NCBI GenBank assembly: GCA_903891335.1
Contig: CAITDX010000038.1
Location: forward strand, 1-24,616
Direction: 5' to 3'
DNA length: 24,616 nt
Origin: an uncultured bacterium
GTDB lineage: Bacteria; Patescibacteriota; Microgenomatia; UBA1400; PJMF01
How positions within the stretch are numbered: position 1 is the stretch's first letter; each line of letters opens with the position of its first letter. The notes below the pieces were generated by a model that worked only from the letters and a program-made list of their open reading frames with translations, ran no database searches and was not told where the DNA came from. Positions 15,981 to 21,839 of this stretch are shown here, in pieces. A program made the translations under genes and the position numbers.

Positions 15981-17321
15981 CTAATTAAGTGTTTTGATTA
16001 ATTCTTGACGCACTTGCTCTACGTCAACTTTTTTACCTAGAGTTTTCATAATTTGACCAAGCAAAAAGCCCAAAACCGCAGTTTTACCAGCTTTATATTT
16101 TTCAACCGCATCCTGGTTGTTGGCTAATACTTGAGTGATTATCGTTGACAACTCCTTGTCATCAACCACATCAGTGCTCTGCATTTCCTTGAACATTTGT
16201 AAAACTTGCGCTGGCTCATCTTGCAGCGTGAAGTCAATTTTTTTATTAAGCAAGGCGTTGACGAGCTTTTGGGGGTTTAGTTCATTTTTCTGAGCTAATT
16301 CCAAAAGTGGTTCATAAAAACGCGCTTTTTTTAGACTTGCGCTAATCTCAATCGCACTTTTTTGATTGAGATCATAGGTTTTTGCCAAGCGAGAGGCTTT
16401 TTGGTCTGGCAACTCTGGTAAAGTTGCACGAATAGCCTCGATTTGCTCCTGTGTGAAACGAAGTGGTGGTAAATCCGGATCAGGGAAGTAGCGATAATCA
16501 GCTGCATCTTCTTTACTGCGCTGAGCAAAGGTTTTGCCAGTGGTGGGATTGTAGCCACGAGTTTCTTGGTCTGGAATCTGGTTTTGGTCAAGCAACACCG
16601 CTTGGCGCTCCATCTCATAGCCAATCGCTGCTTCGAGAAACTTAAACGAGTTGATGTTTTTGCACTCGACCTTGTAGTTTGGCAAAGTACTCTGGCCGAC
16701 TGGACGTAAGGAAATATTGGCTTCCAGACGCATACCGCCTTTTTCCATGTCACAATCAGCAATTTCCAGATAGCGCATGATCTGGCGCAGTTTTTGACCA
16801 TATTCTTTGGCTTGATTGGCAGATTTGATATCGGCTTCAGTCACAACTTCAACTAGAGGGACACTGCTGCGATTGAAATCAATGAGGGTTGCCTTATCAA
16901 GCTTACCATCACCATCTAGATCAATCTCTTGGTGAGAAAGTTTAGCAGTATCTTCCTCGAGGTGAATGCGGTGAATTCGCACTCGTCCTTCGCTAGTATC
17001 GATGTAGCCATCGTAGCAAAATGGCAAGTCAAACTGACTAATCTGATAGCCTTTGGGTAAATCTGGATAGAAGTAATTTTTGCGATCAAATTTGGAAAAT
17101 AAATTGATCTGACAGTTGAGGGCTAAACCAAGCTTGATGGTCCATTCAATGGCTTGGCGGTTGGCAACGGGTAGACCACCGGGCATCCCTAGACAAACGG
17201 GGCAAGTATGGGTATTGGGAGCTGGTGCCCCAAAAGGATCATTCTTGCAACCGCAGAACATTTTTGATTTAGTTTTGAGTTCGGCGTGGATTTCGAGTCC
17301 ACAAACAAGTTCGTATGACAT
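15981..17321 (-). CDS. gatB: Asp-tRNA(Asn)/Glu-tRNA(Gln) amidotransferase subunit B
   Basis: GatB (446 aa from the chosen start) binds the misacylated tRNA and carries the kinase/transamidation site. The start at 17321, MSYELVCGLEIHAELKT, matches the family N-terminus and lies 9 nt after an AGGA. The frame stays open to an ATG at 17381, but those 20 extra residues overlap gatA and are not family-like. Motifs: zinc-type cysteines Cys23, Cys25, Cys40 and Cys43 (MFCGCKND...THTCPVCLG), KNYFYPDLPKGYQISQFD, EEDTAKLSH, DFNRSSVPLVEVV and YRYFPDPDLPPL. The YqeY-like tail ends with VRQELIKTLN. Four nt separate it from gatA. Its presence implies that Gln- and/or Asn-tRNA is made by transamidation here. 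Confidence 0.97.
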   Translation of the reverse strand: MSYELVCGLEIHAELKTKSKMFCGCKNDPFGAPAPNTHTCPVCLGMPGGLPVANRQAIEWTIKLGLALNCQINLFSKFDRKNYFYPDLPKGYQISQFDLPFCYDGYIDTSEGRVRIHRIHLEEDTAKLSHQEIDLDGDGKLDKATLIDFNRSSVPLVEVVTEADIKSANQAKEYGQKLRQIMRYLEIADCDMEKGGMRLEANISLRPVGQSTLPNYKVECKNINSFKFLEAAIGYEMERQAVLLDQNQIPDQETRGYNPTTGKTFAQRSKEDAADYRYFPDPDLPPLRFTQEQIEAIRATLPELPDQKASRLAKTYDLNQKSAIEISASLKKARFYEPLLELAQKNELNPQKLVNALLNKKIDFTLQDEPAQVLQMFKEMQSTDVVDDKELSTIITQVLANNQDAVEKYKAGKTAVLGFLLGQIMKTLGKKVDVEQVRQELIKTLN

Positions 17322-17325
17322 GAGC

Positions 17326-18711
17326 TTAATTCCTATTTCTCCATGAATTCCATTTACTATTTTTTTCAAAGGCGTCGGCAACCTTGATGATGTTGCCTTC
17401 TTGCCACATCGGAGCGATGAGGCTTGCGCCTAGATACAGATTGGTATCTGGATCTCTAAAAAATGGCACGTTGATTCCTGGCAAGCCAGATACGGAACTG
17501 GCCTCCAGCAGCATATCTTCAAGCTCGCCAAACATGGCTGCATCAGCGCTAACGCCAACTTTTTTGGCATAGGACGGTGAGGTGAGTGAAATCAGCACAT
17601 CATAGTTGGCAAATAGTCGCTTGTAATCCTCTAGATAGAGCGTGCGCACTTTTTGAGCTGTTTCGTAGTATTTATCGGCATGTCCGGCCGTGAGAGTGAA
17701 GGTACCCAGCATGATGCGGCGCTTGGCTTCGGCTCCGAAGTGACTGCGATCTTGGCCATAGCGAATCCCGTCATAGCGAGCTAGGTTGCTGCTGACTTCA
17801 GCCCTCTGGACGACCGTATAGACACCAATAGCTGGATGAGGATCCATAGCCTGTGCCACTTCAATAGTTGCACCAAGTTCACGGAGGATTTCCAGTTCTT
17901 TTTGAAGGAGCGCATTATTGGTTGCAAGCTCTTCAATATCTTGATAAATCAATCCAATTTTCATGCCTTTGATACTCTGATCAAGAAACTGTGTAAAATC
18001 AGGACTTTTTTCACTGTAAGAAGTGCCATCGAGTGGATCATGTCCAGCAAAGGTATTCAGGAGAATGCAGGCATCTTCGACAGTTTTGGTAATTGGTCCA
18101 GGGCTATCAGTTGAAGAAGCCATAGCAGCGACACCGAAGCGACTGGCTCGACCATAGCTCGGCTTGAAGCCAACGGTGCCACACCAAGCTGAGGGTTGGC
18201 GGATTGAACCGGCAGTTTCGCTACCGATTGAGGCAATGGCGAGATCGCCAGCAATTGCGGCAGCACTGCCACCTGATGAGCCACCGGGTAGGTGCTCGGG
18301 ATTGCGAGGATTGAGAGTGGGACCAAAATCACTCGTTTCAGTGGATGAGCCATGAGCGAAGGCATCAAGGTTAGTTTTGCCATACACGATACCACCTTGT
18401 TCTTGCAAGCGCTTGGTGACAGTTGATTCATACTGTGGACGAAATCCCTCAAGTACTGCTGAAGAAGCGGTGCTGGGTAGATCGCGTGTGCAAAAATTGT
18501 CTTTGACGGCAATCGGCAAGCCTTTGAGTGGTAAAGTCGATTTGGCTCTACTCTGTTCTAGGGCATGTTCATTTTTACTCAAGTAGACATTGAGTTTAGT
18601 ATTGTGTTCTGTATACGCTTGATCAAGATCTCGGTAGATTTCATCAAGCGAAAAATCGCCTTTGTGTAGACCATCAAGACTTTCTTTGAGTGTTAAGGTG
18701 TTGAGTTTCAT
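17326..18711 (-). CDS. gatA: Asp-tRNA(Asn)/Glu-tRNA(Gln) amidotransferase subunit A
   Basis: A 461-aa amidase-signature enzyme that releases ammonia from glutamine for GatB. The catalytic Ser-Ser-Lys triad is present: Lys70 in PIAVKDNF, Ser145 in LPGGSSGGSAAA, and nucleophile Ser169 in IGSETAGSIRQPSAWCG. The latter segment usually reads GSDTGGSIRQPA, so Asp is Glu and one Gly is Ala here; the serine itself is kept. Length is near the usual 480-490. Between gatC (12 nt upstream) and gatB (4 nt downstream) it completes a canonical gatCAB order. Confidence 0.97.
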   Translation of the reverse strand: MKLNTLTLKESLDGLHKGDFSLDEIYRDLDQAYTEHNTKLNVYLSKNEHALEQSRAKSTLPLKGLPIAVKDNFCTRDLPSTASSAVLEGFRPQYESTVTKRLQEQGGIVYGKTNLDAFAHGSSTETSDFGPTLNPRNPEHLPGGSSGGSAAAIAGDLAIASIGSETAGSIRQPSAWCGTVGFKPSYGRASRFGVAAMASSTDSPGPITKTVEDACILLNTFAGHDPLDGTSYSEKSPDFTQFLDQSIKGMKIGLIYQDIEELATNNALLQKELEILRELGATIEVAQAMDPHPAIGVYTVVQRAEVSSNLARYDGIRYGQDRSHFGAEAKRRIMLGTFTLTAGHADKYYETAQKVRTLYLEDYKRLFANYDVLISLTSPSYAKKVGVSADAAMFGELEDMLLEASSVSGLPGINVPFFRDPDTNLYLGASLIAPMWQEGNIIKVADAFEKNSKWNSWRNRN

Positions 18712-18723
18712 GGGAGGAGCTTT

Positions 18724-19029
18724 CTAGTTATCTTTGTTGCTGAGTACGTAGGGAACGACAAAATACCCTTGGTGAGTAACTTTGGCATTGGCGAGCGCTT
18801 CTGCTTGGGTGAAACTGAGGTCTTCACGCACCACATCTTCCCGCAAGACATTATGTAAGCCCGTGACTTGATGAGTGGTCTTAGTGGTGCTGACATCTAC
18901 TTGCTTGAGTTGATCGACGACCGCGAGGGTTTCATTGAAGGCTTGGGTGAGTTTCTGCGTTTCTTCCTCAGAAACGGGAATAGTGGCAAGTCCAGCGATA
19001 TGTTTGACTTGTGATTGGGTGACTGACAT
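18724..19029 (-). CDS. gatC: Asp-tRNA(Asn)/Glu-tRNA(Gln) amidotransferase subunit C
   Basis: A 101-aa GatC, the small chaperone-like subunit that wraps the GatA-GatB interface. The family pattern is clear: VKHIAGLATIPVSEEETQKL at the start, VVDQLKQVDVS in the middle, LREDVVREDLS, and the C-terminal GYFVVPYVL (usually FFVVPKVL). A good AAGGA precedes the ATG. It follows htpX by 15 nt and precedes gatA by 12 nt. Confidence 0.95.
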   Translation of the reverse strand: MSVTQSQVKHIAGLATIPVSEEETQKLTQAFNETLAVVDQLKQVDVSTTKTTHQVTGLHNVLREDVVREDLSFTQAEALANAKVTHQGYFVVPYVLSNKDN

Positions 19030-19044
19030 AGTTCCTTTTTTATT

Positions 19045-19953
19045 TTAGTTAGCAATTTTCATCAGCGCAGCAATGCGTTCTTCGACTGGTGGGTGGGTGT
19101 TAAATAATTTGGCAAACGCGTGGATGGCGCCCTTGGTATTTTTGAGTGGGTCACTGATATACAAGTGAGCCGTGGCTTTGTTGGCAGCTTCAAGTGGTTC
19201 GGTGTCGCCACTGATTTTGCTTAGAGCCTTGGCAAGACCACTGGGGTTTTTGGTCATGGCAACAGCAGAGGCATCAGCCAGAAATTCACGGCGACGAGAG
19301 ATAGATAGTTGAATGAGTTGAGCAATGAAGGGTGATAAGAGTGCCAAGACCAATGCTAAAACAGCGATGATGGCGCCGAGTTGACCAGTATCTTCATCGC
19401 GCTTACGTCCCCCACCCCAAAATGACATGCGTAACATCCAGTCAGCAAGTAACGCAACTAAACCAACCAGAACCGAAACAATTGACATCAGTAAAATATC
19501 ATAGTTCTTGACGTGACTGAGCTCATGAGCAACCACTCCTTCCACTTCCTGACGGTTGAGACGACTCAGTAGGCCGGTGGTGGCGCAGACGACGGCATGT
19601 TGGGGATCACGACCGGTAGCAAAAGCATTCATGGCCGTGTCGTCAATGACATAGAGTTTAGGCATAGGTAGTTTCTGACCTAAACAGAGGTTCTCAGTGA
19701 CGGTGTAGAAATCAAAGAATTCCTTGCGGGTGGCTGGTCTGGCTCCTGAAATGCTCAAAATAATTTGGTCGGAGAAATAGTAGCTAACAAATGACATCCC
19801 GCCAGAAATGATCAGGGCCCAACCGACGATGTCGAGGGAATAGCCAAAACCAGTGGCCATGATGTAAGCAGCCCCAGCAATAAACAGTAAAAAAGCCAAG
19901 ACGATGAAAAATGATCGCCGCTTATTGCTGCTGACTAACTGATAGTGAGTCAT
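19045..19953 (-). CDS. htpX: Zinc metalloprotease HtpX (M48B)
   Basis: A 302-aa membrane protease that degrades damaged or misassembled membrane proteins. Two N-terminal membrane helices (about 14-33 and 42-60) precede the catalytic domain. The zinc motif HELSH is at 143-147, with the third ligand likely Glu223 in SRRREFLADASAV. Two more hydrophobic segments lie between (about 154-176 and 193-214). The conserved AMNAFATGRDP is present. It directly follows lemA with a 6-nt gap. LemA-HtpX pairing is common in many bacteria and supports the assignment, although the biochemical link between the two proteins is poorly understood. Confidence 0.96.
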   Translation of the reverse strand: MTHYQLVSSNKRRSFFIVLAFLLFIAGAAYIMATGFGYSLDIVGWALIISGGMSFVSYYFSDQIILSISGARPATRKEFFDFYTVTENLCLGQKLPMPKLYVIDDTAMNAFATGRDPQHAVVCATTGLLSRLNRQEVEGVVAHELSHVKNYDILLMSIVSVLVGLVALLADWMLRMSFWGGGRKRDEDTGQLGAIIAVLALVLALLSPFIAQLIQLSISRRREFLADASAVAMTKNPSGLAKALSKISGDTEPLEAANKATAHLYISDPLKNTKGAIHAFAKLFNTHPPVEERIAALMKIAN

Positions 19954-19959
19954 AGGCTG

Positions 19960-20538
19960 TTACAGACTGACTTTGGGGTCTTGTTGCTCTGTCTTGCTAA
20001 CTTCTAGATGAGCGCCGCTGGTGGGAGTAACCAAACCAGCTTCACTGGTAAAGCCAAGGACTTTAGCAATGAGGTTAGAAGGAAAGACAACGAGTTTTTG
20101 GTTGAAGGTTTGAGTCAAATCGATGACGCTGCGACGAGCATAGCTTAATTTGTCAGCAGTATCAGTCAGTTCGTCCATAAATTTAGTGATGGTTTCGTTG
20201 GCTTTGAGTTCTGGATTGCTCTCAACCACAACTTGAATTTGAGGCAGTAAACCCTGAATTTTTTCAATGGCCTGATCAATGTCTTTGGCGGAGCCAGATT
20301 CGCCAGCCTTAGCCACTGATTGACGAGCACTGGTGAGCATTTTATAAATACCCTGTTCATGCTTGAGTTGACCTTTAACTGCGACCTCGAGATTAGGAAT
20401 TAAGCCTGCCTGACGCTTGAGTTGATTGCCAATTTCTTGGATACTGGCTTGGATTTGAGTCTTGAGGGTTTGGAGTGAGTTATAGACTCCAATCACATAA
20501 AAAACGACTAAAGCGAGAAGGATGAGTGTAATTACCAT
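19960..20538 (-). CDS. lemA: LemA family protein
   Basis: A 192-aa protein with one N-terminal membrane helix (residues 2-18). A long helical-bundle domain follows: VYNSLQTLKTQIQASIQEIGNQLKRQAGLIPNLEVAVKG, SARRSVID-like segments and TQTFNQKLVVFPSNLIAKVLGF. This is the LemA fold, with the small soluble part probably outside the cytoplasm. Function is unclear, but its gene neighbour is htpX as in many genomes. It is the first gene of the long minus-strand operon. Its ATG lies only about 9 nt downstream of a strong extended -10 box, so the mRNA may be leaderless (described separately). Confidence 0.95.
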   Translation of the reverse strand: MVITLILLALVVFYVIGVYNSLQTLKTQIQASIQEIGNQLKRQAGLIPNLEVAVKGQLKHEQGIYKMLTSARQSVAKAGESGSAKDIDQAIEKIQGLLPQIQVVVESNPELKANETITKFMDELTDTADKLSYARRSVIDLTQTFNQKLVVFPSNLIAKVLGFTSEAGLVTPTSGAHLEVSKTEQQDPKVSL

Positions 20539-20546
20539 ATGGCCCT

Positions 20547-20574
20547 AGTATAGCATTTCTCCTCCAGAAAGTAA
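20547..20574 (-). promoter_or_regulatory. Probable lemA-operon promoter (extended -10)
   Basis: Read on the minus strand, TGCTATACT gives an extended -10 element with TATACT at 20552-20547. A weak -35, TTACTT, lies at 20574-20569 after a 16-nt spacer. Transcription would begin near 20540, about 2 nt before the lemA ATG at 20538. A GGAGGAG that looks like a ribosome-binding site lies inside the spacer, upstream of the predicted start site. It faces an ATG that is closed at once by TAG (Met-Leu-Tyr-stop). Confidence 0.5.
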
Positions 20575-20577
20575 CTG

Positions 20578-20606
20578 CTGACAAAGTGGGATTTTTTGGT
20601 TATAAT
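20578..20606 (+). promoter_or_regulatory. Strong promoter for tRNA-Asp
   Basis: CTGACA (5 of 6 -35 matches) at 20578-20583, a 17-nt spacer and a perfect TATAAT at 20601-20606. Transcription would start near 20613, leaving a leader of about 55 nt before tRNA-Asp. It is back to back with the lemA promoter: the two -35 boxes are only 3 nt apart. Confidence 0.7.
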
Positions 20607-20667
20607 TTAGCTTCTTGTTGCTGATTGTGAGATTGATTTCTCAGAGGCAGCACTTAACAATCCAAAT

Positions 20668-20743
20668 GGCCCCGTGGTGTAGCGGTTAACATGTCTCCCT
20701 GTCACGGAGAAGATCGTCGGTTCGATTCCGATCGGGGTCGCCA
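20668..20743 (+). tRNA. tRNA-Asp (anticodon GTC)
   Basis: A complete cloverleaf. The acceptor GGCCCCG pairs with CGGGGTC (20733-20739, one G-T). The anticodon stem TCTCC/GGAGA encloses loop CTGTCAC with anticodon GTC at 20701-20703. The T arm holds GGTTCGATTCC. The discriminator is G (the Asp identity base) at 20740, and CCA is encoded at 20741-20743, unlike the other two tRNAs here. An intrinsic terminator follows directly. An open frame on the opposite strand across this gene is a shadow, not a protein gene. Confidence 0.97.
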
Positions 20744-20746
20744 AAT
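20724..20746 (+). repeat. Direct repeat copy 1 (3' end of tRNA-Asp)
   Basis: The last 20 nt of tRNA-Asp including CCA, plus three following bases (AAT), make a 23-bp sequence repeated exactly at 20907-20929. A tRNA 3' end that is duplicated downstream is the classic form of an integrase attachment site. Confidence 0.8.
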
Positions 20747-20750
20747 AAAA

Positions 20751-20780
20751 AAAGGACGCCAGAATTGGCGTCTTTTTTTT
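20751..20780 (+). terminator. Intrinsic terminator after tRNA-Asp
   Basis: GACGCCA (20755-20761) pairs perfectly with TGGCGTC (20766-20772) around GAAT. A run of eight T follows (20773-20780), and A's on the 5' side extend the stem. It ends the tRNA-Asp transcript. The symmetrical A/T flanks mean it may act on both strands. Confidence 0.92.
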
Positions 20781-20906
20781 ATTTTGTTGATCCTCATATC
20801 TGAATTGAACATGCGAAACGTAGTGAAGCCAGTTCGCGCCGCCAAGCGAGTATAGTTTGATCGTAGATGCCTGAGTAACGAAGCGCGTGGCCAGTACTCG
20901 AAGAGT
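20781..20906. other. Non-coding segment between the two tRNA-Asp tail copies
   Basis: This 126-bp stretch has no supported gene. It is more GC-rich than the AT-rich bases around it and contains CGAGTA (20847-20852) matched by TACTCG (20895-20900), and a small ACTC-GAA-GAGT hairpin at 20896-20906 touching the second repeat. The short reading frames in it (for example one of 14 codons) are not convincing. It may be the body of a small element ending in the tRNA-like tail. Confidence 0.4.
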
Positions 20907-20929
20907 GATTCCGATCGGGGTCGCCAAAT
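20907..20929 (+). repeat. Direct repeat copy 2 (tRNA-Asp tail fragment)
   Basis: An exact 23-bp copy of the tRNA-Asp 3' tail, GATTCCGATCGGGG followed by TCGCCAAAT, offset by 183 bp. Upstream bases do not continue the T arm (GAGTGATTCC instead of GTTCGATTCC), and no anticodon arm precedes it, so this is a fragment and not a second tRNA gene. It could be the far att site of a tiny or decayed integrated element, or the end of a repeat family that mimics tRNA-Asp. Confidence 0.75.
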
Positions 20930-20994
20930 TATTTCTCTGATTTATCTTCTAAAGCTATCTTTTTATCTTTGCATTATTTGTTTCAATTTTGGTT

Positions 20995-21000
20995 TATAAT
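20995..21000 (+). promoter_or_regulatory. -10 box upstream of tRNA-Gly
   Basis: A perfect TATAAT, 20 nt before the tRNA-Gly gene. The best -35 candidate, TTGCAT at 20969-20974, gives a long 20-nt spacer, so the -35 is uncertain. Confidence 0.45.
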
Positions 21001-21020
21001 CTGATTTGCTAAAGTTTAGT

Positions 21021-21091
21021 GCGACCGTAGTTCAGCGGTAGAATGCGAGCTTCCCAAGCTTGAGGTGAGGGTTCGACTCCCTTCGGTCGCT
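21021..21091 (+). tRNA. tRNA-Gly (anticodon CCC)
   Basis: A complete cloverleaf. The acceptor GCGACCG pairs with CGGTCGC (21084-21090). The anticodon stem CGAGC/GCTTG encloses loop TTCCCAA with anticodon CCC at 21053-21055. The T stem GAGGG/CCCTT surrounds TTCGACT. The discriminator is T at 21091 and CCA is not encoded (the next bases are CAG), so a CCA-adding enzyme is required. The DUF1801-like gene starts 23 nt downstream with no terminator between. Confidence 0.96.
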
Positions 21092-21114
21092 CAGTAGTAG
21101 TTTCGCAAACTCAC

Positions 21115-21507
21115 ATGAACCAAGCCATTCTCGAATACAATCAGCAACAAATAGATGGCGAGCAAGCTATTTGTGATATTTTGGCACAAGAAATCGATAC
21201 AAATTTATCTGGTGCAGACAGTAAGATTTGGCATGGTCACCCAGTCTGGTTTTTGGATGGCAATCCTATTGTTGGTTATAGTAAATTGAAGTCAGGTGTA
21301 AAACTCATGTTTTGGAGTGGTGCAGATTTTGACGAAGCCATGTTGAGTCCGGGAAGTGGGAAATTCAAAGATGCTTCAATTACCTACACCGCAAGCACAC
21401 AAATAGTTGTCGAGGATTTGCACCGCCTTTTACAAAAAGCACGTTACATCCAGTGGGACTATAAAAATATTGTTAAAAGAAAAGGGAAATTAGAAAAACT
21501 TTATTGA
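21115..21507 (+). CDS. DUF1801-like protein
   Basis: A 130-aa soluble protein. The central part, SKIWHGHPVWFLDGNPIVGYS then VKLMFWSGADFDE and GKFKDASITY, matches the DUF1801/YdhG-like fold (PF08818), whose members are widespread but of uncertain function. The C-terminus is basic (YKNIVKRKGKLEKLY). The ATG at 21115 is the only sensible start; no clear Shine-Dalgarno precedes it. Because it follows tRNA-Gly by 23 nt, it may be expressed by read-through from the tRNA promoter. Gene content of this small island (tRNA, accessory gene, inverted-repeat element, tRNA) looks like a recombination-prone spot. Confidence 0.82.
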   Translation: MNQAILEYNQQQIDGEQAICDILAQEIDTNLSGADSKIWHGHPVWFLDGNPIVGYSKLKSGVKLMFWSGADFDEAMLSPGSGKFKDASITYTASTQIVVEDLHRLLQKARYIQWDYKNIVKRKGKLEKLY

Positions 21508-21577
21508 AGGTTTCATGGTGGGGTCTACCCTATTTTGATTAAAAATGTAGTAAAATTGTTACTGATTGATATTTTTA
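21508..21577. other. AT-rich spacer with a small palindrome
   Basis: It holds GGGTCTACCC at 21521-21530 followed by TATTTTG. The arms are only 4 nt with a 2-nt loop, too tight for a normal terminator hairpin. Nothing else is recognisable before the large inverted-repeat element begins at 21578. Confidence 0.4.
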
Positions 21578-21742
21578 GTTCAAATAATAATTAACAAAAT
21601 GATCCATTTGAAGTCGCAGACTCTTCTTTTTGAAGGAGAAGTTGTTCATAGGCTGCGACTTCATTGAACGAAAAGAAGATTGTTTGCTTGGATAAGCAGG
21701 ACTTTCCGTTGAGTGTGATCAATTGTTAATTATTATTTGAAC
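21578..21742. repeat. 165-bp inverted-repeat element with internal hairpins, abutting tRNA-Thr
   Basis: The terminal arms 21578-21597 and 21723-21742 are a perfect 20-bp inverted repeat (left arm GTTCAAATAATAATTAACAA). The stem continues inward after a small internal loop with TGATC (21600-21604) and GATCA (21717-21721). Inside are two independent hairpins. One is TGAAGTCGCAG (21609-21619) with CTGCGACTTCA (21653-21663), 11 bp perfect. The other is AACGAAAAG (21667-21675) with CTTTCCGTT (21702-21710), one mismatch, topped by TGCTT-GGAT-AAGCA (21685-21698). The whole folds as a three-way junction. It has no coding capacity. It may be a MITE-like non-autonomous element or a structured non-coding RNA. 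No target-site duplication is evident. Confidence 0.75.
21709..21736 (+). promoter_or_regulatory. Possible tRNA-Thr promoter inside the element's right arm
   Basis: TTGAGT (4 of 6) at 21709-21714, a 16-nt spacer and TATTAT (5 of 6) at 21731-21736. Initiation about 7 nt later would fall on 21743, the first base of mature tRNA-Thr. The -10 lies within the terminal inverted repeat. Moderate support only, since AT-rich arms produce such boxes easily. Confidence 0.35.
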
Positions 21743-21815
21743 GCCAAAGTAGCTCAGTTGGTAGAGCAACGGTATCGTAAACCGTCGGTCGTGGGTTCGA
21801 CTCCCACCTTTGGCT
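21743..21815 (+). tRNA. tRNA-Thr (anticodon CGT)
   Basis: A complete cloverleaf. The acceptor GCCAAAG pairs with CTTTGGC (21808-21814). The D arm is GCTC...GAGC. The anticodon stem ACGGT/ACCGT encloses loop ATCGTAA with anticodon CGT at 21776-21778. The T stem GTGGG/CCCAC surrounds TTCGACT. The discriminator is T at 21815 and no CCA is encoded. Its first base directly follows the inverted-repeat element. Confidence 0.96.
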
Positions 21816-21839
21816 CAAAACGTAGTAAGATAGATAAGC

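Noticed and set aside
17322..17381. A longer GatB starting at 17381
   Set aside because: The extra 20 residues overlap gatA and do not resemble GatB. The MSYELVCGLEIH start at 17321 fits the family and has an AGGA at the right distance.
20607..20927. A 106-codon minus-strand open frame across tRNA-Asp and the tail repeat
   Set aside because: It is the antisense translation of tRNA-Asp (giving ATPIGIEPTIFSVTGRH-type sequence, often wrongly annotated). The repeated ATPIG end simply reflects the duplicated tRNA tail.
20781..20930. A second tRNA gene ending in the duplicated CCA tail
   Set aside because: No acceptor 5' strand, D arm or anticodon arm can be found at the proper distance, and the T arm is broken (GAGTGATTCC).
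21521..21530. GGGTCTACCC as a terminator for the DUF1801-like gene
   Set aside because: The arms are only 4 nt and the loop 2 nt, and the following TATTTTG is a weak T tract.
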